Assembly (NCBI GenBank): GCA_016709145.1 | Contig: JADJEK010000006.1 | Coordinates: 248,001-312,000, forward strand | Length of the DNA stretch: 64,000 bases | Direction of reading: 5' to 3' | Source of the DNA: Planctomycetota bacterium | Lineage (GTDB): Bacteria; Planctomycetota; B15-G4; JADJEK01 | Shown here: piece by piece, positions 34,428 to 43,747 of the stretch | Numbering within the stretch: the stretch's first letter is position 1 | Layout of the letters: every line of letters begins with the position of its first letter | Program-made: the position numbers and the translations under genes | The notes under the pieces: generated by a model | Database searches by the model: none | What the model was told of the DNA's origin: nothing | The model's input: the letters and a program-made list of their open reading frames with translations, nothing else

Positions 34428-35408
34428 ATGATCCGCGTATCACGCCTGCGCAAGACGTTCGGCTCCACCGTCGCCGTGAACGACATTTCGTTCGAGGTGA
34501 AAGAGGGTGAAGTCGTCGGCTTGCTCGGCCCGAACGGTGCGGGCAAGTCCACCACGATGCGCATGCTGACGACGTTCCTCGACCCGGATTCCGGGGGCAT
34601 CGAGATCGCCGGCTACGACGCGCTCGACCAGCCCATCGAAGCGCGTCGCCGCATCGGGTACTTGCCCGAGTCCGCGCCGCTCTACGAAGAACTCGGCGTG
34701 CTCGAGTCGCTGAACTACACCGCGAAGATCCGCGGTCTCGACGGCGCCGCACGCAAGCGTCGCGTCGACGAGATGGTCGAAGCCTGCGGCCTCGGCGCGG
34801 TCACGCACAAGGACATCGGCCAACTGTCGAAGGGCTACCGCCAGCGCGTCGGCCTGGCGCAATCGATCGTCCACGACCCGGCCTTCTTGATCCTCGACGA
34901 GCCGACCACCGGCCTCGACCCCAACCAGATCAAGGAGATCCGCGCGCTGATCACGAAGCTCGGCGCGAAGAAGACGATCATCCTGTCGACGCACATCATG
35001 CAGGAGGTCCAGGCCGTCTGCTCGCGTGCGTTGATCATCAACAAGGGCAACATCGTCGCCGACGGCCGCCCCGATCAACTCGTCACGCAGTCGGCGAAGA
35101 CCGGTTGCCGCTTCTCGTTGACGGTGCGTGGGGCGGTGCGCGAGCGCGCGACCGCCGCGTTCTCGAAAACCGATGGCGTGCGCTCGGTCGTCGTCGAAGG
35201 CGAAGTCGGCGACCTGCTGCACTTGACCGCGGTCGGCGCGAACGACGGGGTCGCCGACGAGTTGTTCAGGACCGCCGTGCGCGAGCAATGGGTGCTGCGC
35301 GAACTGCGCCTCGAACGCGCGAGTCTCGAAGACGTGTTCTCGCAACTCACGCTCGGCAACGCGACCGGCGCCGGTGCGAAGGCCGCGAACAAGGAGGACC
35401 AAGCATGA
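34428..35408 (+). CDS. ABC transporter ATP-binding protein (GldA-like)
   Basis: A 326-residue ATPase with Walker A GPNGAGKST, signature LSKGYRQRV, Walker B LILDEPTTGLD and the H-loop ILSTHIM. The C-terminal extension (about 225-326) is typical of GldA/NatA-type ATPases. AGGGAG at 34413-34418 precedes the ATG. It forms an operon with the permease (ATGA overlap), a GldG-like auxiliary protein and a DUF4340 protein. In Bacteroidetes this set serves gliding; in this group the substrate is unknown. Confidence 0.92.
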   Translation: MIRVSRLRKTFGSTVAVNDISFEVKEGEVVGLLGPNGAGKSTTMRMLTTFLDPDSGGIEIAGYDALDQPIEARRRIGYLPESAPLYEELGVLESLNYTAKIRGLDGAARKRRVDEMVEACGLGAVTHKDIGQLSKGYRQRVGLAQSIVHDPAFLILDEPTTGLDPNQIKEIRALITKLGAKKTIILSTHIMQEVQAVCSRALIINKGNIVADGRPDQLVTQSAKTGCRFSLTVRGAVRERATAAFSKTDGVRSVVVEGEVGDLLHLTAVGANDGVADELFRTAVREQWVLRELRLERASLEDVFSQLTLGNATGAGAKAANKEDQA

Positions 35409-36124
35409 ACGCCGTGCTTTGCGTCGCCGGCAAGGAGTTCAAGACGTACTTCAAGACTCCGGTCGCGTACGTCTTCCTGGTCGTGTTCCTGGCCCTCACG
35501 GGTTGGGCGTTCTTCTTCCTCGGCAACTTCTTCGAACAACGCGCGGCGACGCTGCGCGACATGTTCGGGTTCCTGCCGTGGTCCTTCCTGTTCGTCGTCC
35601 CAGCCGTCTGCATGAAGATGTGGGCCGAGGAGCGCAAGATCGGCACGTTCGAGACGCTGCTGACCATGCCGCTCTCGGAAGTGCAGATCGTGCTCGGCAA
35701 GTTCCTGGCGGCGTTCGGGCTGGTGGCCGTCGCGCTCGCGCTGACGTTTCCGTTGCCCGTGATCGTCGGCATGACCGCGGCGTCGAGCGTCGACTTCGGT
35801 CCGATCGTCGGCGGCTACATCGGCGCGCTGTTCCTCGGCGCCGCGTACGTCGCGATCTGTCTGTTCGCGTCGGCGATCACCGAGAGCCAGATCGTCGCGT
35901 TCATCCTCGGCGCGTTCCTCGCGTTCGGGCTGGCGCTGATCGGCTCGCAATCGGTCGCCGGGATCTTCCCGTCGGCGATCGGCGAGCTCTTGCAGTTGCT
36001 CTCGCTGCAGACGCACTTCATGAACATCGAACGCGGCGTCGTCGACAGCCGCGACGTCCTCTACTACCTCTCGGTGCTGACGTTTTTCTTGATGTTGAAC
36101 GTCGCCGCCGTGAAGCGTCGCTGA
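35405..36124 (+). CDS. ABC transporter permease (GldF-like)
   Basis: A 239-residue protein with six membrane segments of the ABC-2 type: FKTPVAYVFLVVFLALTGW near the N-terminus, and the EERKIGTFETLLTMP segment that is characteristic of GldF/ABC-2 permeases. ATG at 35405 overlaps the ATPase stop. Confidence 0.9.
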   Translation: MNAVLCVAGKEFKTYFKTPVAYVFLVVFLALTGWAFFFLGNFFEQRAATLRDMFGFLPWSFLFVVPAVCMKMWAEERKIGTFETLLTMPLSEVQIVLGKFLAAFGLVAVALALTFPLPVIVGMTAASSVDFGPIVGGYIGALFLGAAYVAICLFASAITESQIVAFILGAFLAFGLALIGSQSVAGIFPSAIGELLQLLSLQTHFMNIERGVVDSRDVLYYLSVLTFFLMLNVAAVKRR

Positions 36125-36137
36125 ACGGAGCCAGGCC

Positions 36138-38147
36138 ATGACCTCCACACCGAAACAGCGTCGGATGCAATTCGCGATCAGCGTCGCGCTGGTCACCGCG
36201 AACTTGTTCTTGCTCAACTGGATCGCGCTCGGCAACTACGGCCGCGTCGACCTCACGCGCGACGGCGTCTACACGCTTCACGCGGCGACGCGCAAATTGC
36301 TCGGGAACCTCGACGACCTGGTGACCGCGAAGGTCTACCTGTCCGAGAAGCAGTTCCTCGACAACGCCGGCTGGTCGCTCCTGCCGCGCCAAGTGAAGGA
36401 CAAGATCGACGAGTTCGTCGCGCAGGCGAACGGCAAGCTCCAAGTCGAGTACCGCGATCCGAGCGACGACAAGGACATCGAGCGCGAGGCGCAGCAGGCG
36501 GGCATCCAGCAGATCCCGCTCGGCTCGTCCGACAGTTCGTCGATGACCGTGTTCCAGCCGTTCTGCGGAGTCACGCTGCAGTACGCGGGCAAGGAAGAAG
36601 TCATCCCCGTCGCCGAGCCACCGCGGCTCGAATACGACCTCGCGATGGCGATCACGAAGCTGACGCGCACCGAGACCATCACGATCGGCTTCAACGTCGT
36701 GAACCAACTGCCCGAGGGGCTGCCGCCCGAGATGCTCGCGCAGATGCGCGATCAATTCCCGCGCGACTTGCACGACATCGACAACGACTACCGCAGCCTC
36801 GTCACGGAACTGCGCCGCCAGTTCGTGGTCGAGAAGGTGCCGTTGACCACGGCCGTTCCCGAGCACGTCAATCTGCTCGTCGTCGCCAACACCAAGGGCA
36901 TGAACGACGTCCACCGCTTCCACCTCGACCAATACGTCATGCGCGGTGGCAAGGTCGTGTTCTTGACCGAGGGCGTCGACCCGCCGCAAGGCCAGATGCC
37001 GGTGTTGACGGCGCAGGATGCATCGAACGACGAGTTCTTCAAGCACTACGGCTTCGGTGTGAAGAAGAACCTCGTGTTCGACGCACAGTGTCCGACCGAC
37101 CGCTACGGGCGTCGCATCTTTTACGTGCCCGAGATCCAGCCGCGGTACTTCGATCCCGACTCCGCGCTGGTCGCGAACCTCGGGCGCTTCATGCTGATGT
37201 TCGCGTCGGGCATCGAGTTGATGCCGCCGCCGGGCGTCGAGCCGATCGTGCTGTGCCGCACGTCGCCGGGCGCGTGGGAGCAGACCGGCTTCTTCGACAT
37301 CACGCCCGACAACGTGCTCCAGCAGCGCAAGGACATGAAGGCCGACGACCTCAAGCAGTTCGACGTCGTCGGAGTGCTGAAGGGCCGCTTCACGTCGTAC
37401 TTCGCCAATCGCCCGCTGCCGAACGACCTCACCGGAGCGTCGACGGGTCCGAGCGCGGCGGACCTCGGGATGTCCGAGGACGACGTCGAGGACCTCGAGG
37501 GCGGTGACGAAGACGAAAGCGACGACATCGTCGACGATGGAGCGACGGTCCCCGATCAGCCCGCGGGCGGCGAGCATCCGACCGACGCGCCCGTGCAGGA
37601 TCCGGCCCAGAAACCCGCGACCGATCCGGTCACCGACCCGACGAAGAAGTCGGATGGCCCGAGCGAGCAGGACGTGCCCGGTGGCGGCATCGCCGACGCC
37701 GCGCAGGATCCGCCGCCCGTTCCGGCGCCGGCTCCCGAGGGCGCAACTCCAGCTGCGCCGCAAGTCCCTGAGAACCCCGACCCGAACGTGGCGACGGCGC
37801 CGCCGGAGGGCGCGGGCACGCAGCAGGCCGTGTTCGTGGTCAAGGACTCGCCCGAGACCACGATCGTCGTGATCGGCTCGAGCATGATGCTGACGAACAA
37901 CCTCATCGAGGCCGGCGCCGGCAACCTCGAGTTCTTCTGGAGCCTCGTCGAACGTCTGACGACGGGCGGCGAACTCTCGGAGATCCGCAACAAGCTGATC
38001 GACGTGCCCGCCGTGCGCGCCGACTACACGCCCGGTGAGAAGAACGCGTTCAAGTACGTCGGCATGCTCGGCGTGCCGGTGATCGTGCTCGCGATCGGAA
38101 TCTTGGTCTACGTGGTGTCGAAGGCGAAGAGCGGGAGGGCGTCGTGA
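36138..38147 (+). CDS. GldG-like ABC-type auxiliary substrate-binding protein
   Basis: A 669-residue protein with an N-terminal membrane segment (about 13-31), the GldG-type domain starting GRVDLTRDGVYTLHAATRKLL, and a C-terminal membrane segment (VPVIVLAIGILVYVVS). Between about residues 430 and 560 lies a long Asp/Glu then Pro/Ala-rich insertion without predicted structure, not typical of GldG. The downstream DUF4340 gene overlaps by GTGA. Confidence 0.85.
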   Translation: MTSTPKQRRMQFAISVALVTANLFLLNWIALGNYGRVDLTRDGVYTLHAATRKLLGNLDDLVTAKVYLSEKQFLDNAGWSLLPRQVKDKIDEFVAQANGKLQVEYRDPSDDKDIEREAQQAGIQQIPLGSSDSSSMTVFQPFCGVTLQYAGKEEVIPVAEPPRLEYDLAMAITKLTRTETITIGFNVVNQLPEGLPPEMLAQMRDQFPRDLHDIDNDYRSLVTELRRQFVVEKVPLTTAVPEHVNLLVVANTKGMNDVHRFHLDQYVMRGGKVVFLTEGVDPPQGQMPVLTAQDASNDEFFKHYGFGVKKNLVFDAQCPTDRYGRRIFYVPEIQPRYFDPDSALVANLGRFMLMFASGIELMPPPGVEPIVLCRTSPGAWEQTGFFDITPDNVLQQRKDMKADDLKQFDVVGVLKGRFTSYFANRPLPNDLTGASTGPSAADLGMSEDDVEDLEGGDEDESDDIVDDGATVPDQPAGGEHPTDAPVQDPAQKPATDPVTDPTKKSDGPSEQDVPGGGIADAAQDPPPVPAPAPEGATPAAPQVPENPDPNVATAPPEGAGTQQAVFVVKDSPETTIVVIGSSMMLTNNLIEAGAGNLEFFWSLVERLTTGGELSEIRNKLIDVPAVRADYTPGEKNAFKYVGMLGVPVIVLAIGILVYVVSKAKSGRAS

Positions 38148-39244
38148 ACAAGCTCAACACCGTGTTGCTGATCGTGCTGATCGGGCAGGGCGCGCTGGTC
38201 GCGCTCGATCGCTTCGGATCGAGCGAAGGTTCGCGCCCGCGCTACACCGTCTCCGGCGACAAGCTGTTCCCCGATGCCAAGCCCGACGCGGTCGCGTCGT
38301 TCACGCTGAAGCGCGGCAACGACGTCACGGAACTCGTGCGCAAGGGCACGTCGTGGGTCGTCGCGAGCGAAAGCGACGCCGCCGCGGATCAACGCGCGGT
38401 CGGCGACCTGCTCGGTCGACTCGCCGAGATGAAGCCTGGCATCGTCGTCGCGCAGAACGAGGCCAAGCACGCCGACTTCCAAGTCGCGGGCGATCAGGCC
38501 GTCGAGTTCGAAGCGAAGTCGAACACGGGCGCAACCGTCGCTCATTTCGTGCTCGGCAAGGCAGCGACGACGCGCGGCGCGAGCGGCGTGTACCTGCGGA
38601 CGCCCGTCGGTGCGAAGGAAGTCATCCTGGTCGCGTCGGACTCGCGCCACTTGTTCGTGCGCAACGACAACACGAAGGGCGCATGGCGCGACAAGACCGT
38701 GTTCGCGATCGATCCCTCGACGCTGCGCAAGTTCGAGATCGCGGCCGCGACCGAGACCGTCGTCGTCGAACGCAAGATCAACGGCGACAAGCCGTCGGAC
38801 CAGGACGACTGGGACGTGAAGACGCCGGTCACCGGGCTGATGGAGCGCTACACCGGCAACTCGATGGCGAAGTACGTCGCCGAGTTGAAGGCCGACGGCT
38901 TCTACGGCGGCGACAAGAAGGCCTCCGAGCTCGGCCTCGAGCCGGCGCAGTACCGCGTGACGGTGACGCGCGAGGGCGGTGAACCGCTCGTGTTCGAGAT
39001 CGGCAACGAGGACGGCAACAAGCGCTCCTTGCGCGTCCCGGGCAAGCCCGAGATCTACGAGGTCATGTCGTATCGGCTCGCGAACCTCGTCCGCAAGGGC
39101 GCCGACTTCCCCGAGAAGCGCCCCGAGGAAACCGCGCCGAAGACCGATGACGCGGCCGCGCCGGCCGAAGCGGGCACAGCGCCGACCGATGCTCCGCCCG
39201 CGGACGAGCCCGCGAACGACAAGCCGAGCGGCGACGGCGGTTGA
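38144..39244 (+). CDS. DUF4340 domain protein
   Basis: A 366-residue protein with an N-terminal membrane anchor (LNTVLLIVLIGQGALVALD) and the repeated beta-rich DUF4340 pattern (FTLKRGNDVTELVRKGTSWVV, RRFEI-type strands; YRVTVTREGGEPLVFEIGNE). DUF4340 genes frequently end GldA-GldF-GldG operons, as here. The Ala/Pro/Asp-rich tail (about 325-366) is probably disordered. GTG at 38144 overlaps the upstream stop after GGGAGG. Confidence 0.85.
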   Translation: MNKLNTVLLIVLIGQGALVALDRFGSSEGSRPRYTVSGDKLFPDAKPDAVASFTLKRGNDVTELVRKGTSWVVASESDAAADQRAVGDLLGRLAEMKPGIVVAQNEAKHADFQVAGDQAVEFEAKSNTGATVAHFVLGKAATTRGASGVYLRTPVGAKEVILVASDSRHLFVRNDNTKGAWRDKTVFAIDPSTLRKFEIAAATETVVVERKINGDKPSDQDDWDVKTPVTGLMERYTGNSMAKYVAELKADGFYGGDKKASELGLEPAQYRVTVTREGGEPLVFEIGNEDGNKRSLRVPGKPEIYEVMSYRLANLVRKGADFPEKRPEETAPKTDDAAAPAEAGTAPTDAPPADEPANDKPSGDGG

Positions 39245-39250
39245 TCCGTA

Positions 39251-39295
39251 GCGCTCGATCGGCCGGCCTCGACGCGGTCCGCGTCGGTCGAGCGC
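39251..39295. terminator. bidirectional hairpin between convergent genes
   Basis: Outer 8-bp stem GCGCTCGA (39251-39258) with TCGAGCGC (39288-39295), and inner 6-bp stem GACGCG (39271-39276) with CGCGTC (39280-39285). It lies exactly between the convergent ends at 39244 and 39304. No U tract. Confidence 0.5.
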
Positions 39296-39303
39296 GCGCG
39301 GCT

Positions 39304-40140
39304 TCAGCGCATCAACGTCCGCAGGCGACGGATCAGCCGGCGGCGCGACTTGGTGTCGAGTTCGCGCGTGCGGAAATAGGCGCGCAGCGCGACGCGTAGG
39401 TCGCGGCGCGAGACTTTCTTGCGCAGCGACTCGATGAAGCGACGCAGGTCGTGCGCCTGACCGAGCCACAGCGCTTGCGAGTCGGGCTTCGGGAACACCG
39501 CGTGATCGAAGTCGATCAACGCGAACGTTTGCTTGCGCACGTCGACGACGAAGATGTTGCGGATCTTCAGGTCGCCATGCACGAGGCCCTTCGCGTGCGC
39601 GTCACCGACGAACGCGCCGAGTGCGGCGACGAATGCGGTGCGCTCGGCGCCGCGCGTGACGTCGCGCTTCAACACCGTGCGGACGTCCGCGTTGTGCGGC
39701 ACGCCGAGCATCACGAGCACCGACTCGCGCGGCAGCGGCGCGCCACGCTTCGAGCGCGTTGCGCCGACGTGCGGCGCCACCGTGATGCCGCGTTGCTCGG
39801 CCTCCAGCGCGGCGCGCAGGGAGCGCCCGGCGCGGAAGCCGCGCACCATTTCCTCGAGCGCGCCCTTGGTGTCCTTGACCCGATAGAACTTCAGGTAGAC
39901 GCGTTCCTTCGACGCGCCGACGTCGTGGACGAACGAATACACGGCGCGCGGCTTCGCCAGCTTGCGTTGATGCCGACGCTTGCGCGGCGCCGGCACGAAC
40001 GATCGTGGATCCGCGAACAGCGCGCGCAACGAGTCCGTGACCCGGTCCCCGCGCAGCCAGACTTGCATCGGGCCGGCCGGACCTTCGAGCGTGAACTCGC
40101 GCACGTCGATGCGCGTCGACTCGGGGCGCGTCTTGCTCAC
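39304..40140 (-). CDS. lipopolysaccharide kinase (WaaP/Kdo-kinase)-like protein
   Basis: A 278-residue protein kinase-fold protein with the catalytic loop HGDLKIRNIFV (catalytic Asp) and the metal-binding DFDHAVF. Segment VYLKFYRVKDTKGALEEMVRGFRAGRSLRAALEAE fits the WaaP/Kdo kinase N-lobe. Such enzymes phosphorylate LPS core sugars. GTG at 40140 overlaps the aldehyde dehydrogenase stop (GTGA on the minus strand), an odd pairing. Confidence 0.75.
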   Translation of the reverse strand: MSKTRPESTRIDVREFTLEGPAGPMQVWLRGDRVTDSLRALFADPRSFVPAPRKRRHQRKLAKPRAVYSFVHDVGASKERVYLKFYRVKDTKGALEEMVRGFRAGRSLRAALEAEQRGITVAPHVGATRSKRGAPLPRESVLVMLGVPHNADVRTVLKRDVTRGAERTAFVAALGAFVGDAHAKGLVHGDLKIRNIFVVDVRKQTFALIDFDHAVFPKPDSQALWLGQAHDLRRFIESLRKKVSRRDLRVALRAYFRTRELDTKSRRRLIRRLRTLMR

Positions 40141-41636
40141 TTGCCCTGCGGTCGGACGCGGACCCACACGCTCTTCACCTGCGTGTACAGCTCGAGCGCG
40201 TGGATGCCCATCTCGCGGCCGAAGCCGGATTCCTTGAAGCCGCCGAACGGCGACGCGGCGTCGAACTGGTTGTAGCAGTTGACCCAGATCGTGCCGGCCT
40301 TGACCTTGCGCGCGAGGTAGTGCGCCTTGTCGATGTCCTTGGTCCACACGCCGGCGGCGAGTCCGTACGGCGTGTCGTTCGCGCGCGCGACGATCTCGTC
40401 GAGGTCGTCGAACGGCAGCGCCGCGATGACCGGGCCGAAGATCTCCTCACGCGCGATCTTCATCCCGTCGTTCACGCCGTCGAACACGGTCGGCTGGATG
40501 AAGTAGCCCTTGCCGCCGCCCGCCGTCGCGCGTGCCGAGTCGCCGCCGCACAGCGCCTTCGCGCCTTGTTCCTTGCCGGCCTTGATGAAGCCGAGGATGC
40601 GGTCGTACTGCTCTTCCGACACCTGCGCGCCCATGCGCGTCTCGGGGTCCAGCGGGTTGCCGACCTTCAACTTCTTGGCGTGCTCGGCGAGCTTGCCGAC
40701 GAACTCGTCCTTGATCGACTTGTGCACGAACAGGCGCGAGCCGGCGCAGCAGACTTCGCCCTGGTTGAAGAACATGCCCATCATCACGCCCTTCAGCGCC
40801 GCGTCGATGTCGGCGTCTTGCAGGATGATGTTCGGCGACTTGCCGCCGAGCTCGAGCGAGACCTTCTTGCAGTTCTCCGCGGCCTCACGCATCACGATCT
40901 TGCCGACCTCGGTCGAGCCCGTGAACGCGACCTTGTCGATGCCGCGATGGCGAGCGACCGCGGCGCCCGCGGTGGGGCCGAAGCCCGGGATCACGTTGAC
41001 GACTCCGGGCGGCACGCCGGCTTCGAGGCACAACTCCGCGAGGCGCAGCGCCGACAGCGGCGTCTGCTCGGCCGGCTTCAGCACCACGCAGTTGCCGGCG
41101 CCGAGCGCGGGCGCGAGCTTCCAACTCGCCATCAGCAACGGGAAGTTCCACGGGATGATCTGCCCGCAGACGCCGACCGGTTCGCGCAAGGTGTAGTTCA
41201 GGAACGAGCCGGCGACCGGGATCGTCTCGCCGTGGATCTTGGTCGCGAAGCCGCCGTAGTAGCGAAAGATGTCGGCCGCGAGCACGGTGTCGACGTACGT
41301 CGTCTCGAAGATCGGCTTGCCGTTGTCGAGCGTGTCGAGCAGCGCGAGCTCGTCCTTGTTCTTCTCGATCAGGTCCCCGATGCGCCAGACGATCTGGCCG
41401 CGCTCCGATGCCGACATCTTCGACCACGGGCCGGACTCGAACGCGCGGCGGGCCGCGACGACGGCGCGATCGACGTCGTCCTTGTCACCCTCGCAGACGT
41501 CGGCGAGCTTCTGCTCGGTCGCCGGGTCGATCGTGGCGAAGGTCTTGCCGGACGCGGCCGGGACCCATTCGCCGCCGATCAGCATCTTCTTCGGGCCACC
41601 GTCGAGGAACTTCGGACGTGGAGTCGGAGTCGCCAT
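40137..41636 (-). CDS. aldehyde dehydrogenase
   Basis: A 499-residue NAD(P)-dependent aldehyde dehydrogenase with PWNFPLLMASWKLAPALGAGN, the catalytic Glu in VSLELGGKSPNII, and the catalytic Cys in FNQGEVCCAGSRLFV. Closest in feel to ALDH1/2-type or betaine aldehyde dehydrogenases, but substrate is not decidable. AGGAGAG six bases before the ATG at 41636. Confidence 0.93.
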   Translation of the reverse strand: MATPTPRPKFLDGGPKKMLIGGEWVPAASGKTFATIDPATEQKLADVCEGDKDDVDRAVVAARRAFESGPWSKMSASERGQIVWRIGDLIEKNKDELALLDTLDNGKPIFETTYVDTVLAADIFRYYGGFATKIHGETIPVAGSFLNYTLREPVGVCGQIIPWNFPLLMASWKLAPALGAGNCVVLKPAEQTPLSALRLAELCLEAGVPPGVVNVIPGFGPTAGAAVARHRGIDKVAFTGSTEVGKIVMREAAENCKKVSLELGGKSPNIILQDADIDAALKGVMMGMFFNQGEVCCAGSRLFVHKSIKDEFVGKLAEHAKKLKVGNPLDPETRMGAQVSEEQYDRILGFIKAGKEQGAKALCGGDSARATAGGGKGYFIQPTVFDGVNDGMKIAREEIFGPVIAALPFDDLDEIVARANDTPYGLAAGVWTKDIDKAHYLARKVKAGTIWVNCYNQFDAASPFGGFKESGFGREMGIHALELYTQVKSVWVRVRPQGK

Positions 41637-41786
41637 CGGAACTCTCCTGCGCAGGGCGGGGCGCGAGCGCACCGCGTTCGAGGCTCTGAACCAAGGCGGC
41701 CATTTGAACGGGTCACACGGGTTCAGACAAGCGACGCGATCGCGCGCTCGCGGCTTCGCCGTGCGCTCTCTACGATCCGCGCGATC

Positions 41787-42374
41787 ATGCTCGCCCCCGT
41801 CCTCGCCGTGTCCGCCGTCGAATTGGTGTTGATCGCGCTCGTGCTCGGCGGGCTGGTCGGCGTGTACCTCTTGCTGGTGCGCAGGCTCGGCGCCTTCGAG
41901 GCGCGCGCGCAGGAACTCGAGCGGACCGTCGACGCGCTGCTGCGCGCGAAGGCCGAGCCGGCGCCCGCGGCGGCGCCGCCGCCGTCGGAACCGCCGCCCG
42001 TCGTGGTGGCGCCGCCGGTCGAAGTCGACCTCGAACCCGTGCTCCGCCAAGTCCGTGAACTCGGCGCGCAACTCGACGCCTTCGCCGACGAGACGCGGCG
42101 CGCGCTCGCGGCTCTCGCGCAACAGACCCGTGAACGCAGCGTTCCCGAGCGCCCGCGCGTGCCGACGGTCCGCGAGGTCGTCGAGCAGCACTATCGCGAG
42201 CGCGGCTACACGCTGATCCGCTTGCTCTCGGCCGGCGACACTCCGGCCATGCAACCGACGCGCATCGGTCTCGAAGCCGCGCGCGGCGGGATCTGGCACA
42301 AGGGCTACGCGATCGTCGACGCCAGCCGCGTGGTCGAGGACAAGCTGACCTCGTCGCACGAAGTGTTCCCGTGA
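41787..42374 (+). CDS. small membrane protein with coiled-coil, unknown function
   Basis: A 195-residue protein I do not recognise. One N-terminal membrane segment (ELVLIALVLGGLVGVYLLLV), a coiled-coil (ARAQELERTVDALLRAK), a Pro-rich linker, another helical section, and a compact C-terminal domain of about 65 residues (VREVVEQHYRERGYTLIRLL). Upstream of asnS on the same strand, 58 bases apart. Confidence 0.55.
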   Translation: MLAPVLAVSAVELVLIALVLGGLVGVYLLLVRRLGAFEARAQELERTVDALLRAKAEPAPAAAPPPSEPPPVVVAPPVEVDLEPVLRQVRELGAQLDAFADETRRALAALAQQTRERSVPERPRVPTVREVVEQHYRERGYTLIRLLSAGDTPAMQPTRIGLEAARGGIWHKGYAIVDASRVVEDKLTSSHEVFP

Positions 42375-42432
42375 TCCACTCGTCCCCTCGCGGTCGCGCA
42401 TCGGCGCGGCCCACGTCGTTCCGGAGAAGATC

Positions 42433-43737
42433 GTGACCGCAGTTCCGCATGCCTACGTCGAGGACCTCCACCGCCACGTCGGTCAGGTCGTCACCGTGAA
42501 GGGCTGGCTCTACAACAAGCGTTCGTCGGGCAAGCTCCACTTCCTGCAGTTGCGCGACGGCACCGGCGTCGTGCAGTGCGTCTGCTTCAAGGGCAACTTC
42601 GGCGAAGAGCTGTTCAAGCAGCTCGACACGCTGCCGCAGGAATCCGCGCTGACGATCACCGGTTCGGTGAAGGCCGAGCCGCGCGCGCCAGGCGGTCACG
42701 AGATCGACGCGCAGACGGCGGCGATCGTGTCGGTCGCGCAGGCCGACTACCCGATCACGCCGAAGGAGCACGGCACGGGCTTCTTGATGGAGCACCGCCA
42801 TCTGTGGCTGCGCTCGCGCAAGCAGCACGCGATCCTGCGCATCCGCGCGCGCGTGCAGAAGGCCATCCGCGACTTCTTCGACGATCGCGGGTTCATCTGC
42901 ATGGACGCGCCGATCTTCACGCCGTCGGCGTGCGAGGGCACGACGACGCTGTTCCCGGTCGAGTACTTCGACGAGACCGCGTTCTTGACGCAGTCGGGCC
43001 AGCTCTACGCCGAGGCCAACGCGATGGCATTCGGCAAGACCTACTGCTTCGGTCCGACGTTCCGCGCCGAGAAGAGCAAGACGCGTCGTCACCTGACCGA
43101 GTTCTGGATGGTCGAGCCCGAGGTCGCGTATCTCGAACTCGACGGCCTGCTCGAATTGATCGAGCAGTTCCTGTCGTACGTCGTGCAGTGCGTGGTCAAG
43201 GACCGCCGCGCCGAGCTCGTCGTGCTGGAGCGCGACGTCGCGAAGCTCGAGAAGATCGTGCCGCCGTTCCCGCGCCTGTCGTACTCCGACGCGGTCGATC
43301 TGCTGAAGGGCGCCGGTCACGCGTTCGAATGGGGCGGCGACTTCGGTGCGCCCGACGAGACGCTGATCTCGGAGAAGTTCGACAAGCCCGTGCTCGTCCA
43401 TCGCTATCCGGCCGCGGTGAAAGCGTTCTACATGAAGCGCGATCCGCAGGATCCGCGCGTGGCGCTGTGCGTCGACTGCCTGGCGCCCGAGGGCTACGGC
43501 GAGATCATCGGCGGCTCGCAGCGTGCCGACGACCTGGCGTTCCTCGAGGAACAGATCGCGCACCACAAGCTGCCGATGGAAGCGTTCAAGTGGTACCTCG
43601 ACTTGCGCCGCTACGGCTCGGTGCCGCATTCCGGCTTCGGGCTCGGACTCGAGCGCACGACCGCGTGGATCTGCGGCACGCACCACGTCCGCGAATGCAT
43701 CGCGTTCCCGCGCATGCTCGAGAAGATCACGCCGTGA
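42433..43737 (+). CDS. asnS: asparaginyl-tRNA synthetase
   Basis: A 434-residue class II synthetase: N-terminal OB fold (VVTVKGWLYNKRSSGKLHFLQLRDG), motif 2 FRAEKSKTRRHLTEFWMVEPE region, and motif 3 GFGLGLERTTAW. The GxSGxxK-type and 'HLTEF' features fit AsnRS rather than AspRS. GTG at 42433 follows GGAG. EpmA-like gene starts 11 bases downstream. Confidence 0.93.
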   Translation: MTAVPHAYVEDLHRHVGQVVTVKGWLYNKRSSGKLHFLQLRDGTGVVQCVCFKGNFGEELFKQLDTLPQESALTITGSVKAEPRAPGGHEIDAQTAAIVSVAQADYPITPKEHGTGFLMEHRHLWLRSRKQHAILRIRARVQKAIRDFFDDRGFICMDAPIFTPSACEGTTTLFPVEYFDETAFLTQSGQLYAEANAMAFGKTYCFGPTFRAEKSKTRRHLTEFWMVEPEVAYLELDGLLELIEQFLSYVVQCVVKDRRAELVVLERDVAKLEKIVPPFPRLSYSDAVDLLKGAGHAFEWGGDFGAPDETLISEKFDKPVLVHRYPAAVKAFYMKRDPQDPRVALCVDCLAPEGYGEIIGGSQRADDLAFLEEQIAHHKLPMEAFKWYLDLRRYGSVPHSGFGLGLERTTAWICGTHHVRECIAFPRMLEKITP

Positions 43738-43747
43738 ACGCGCCGCG

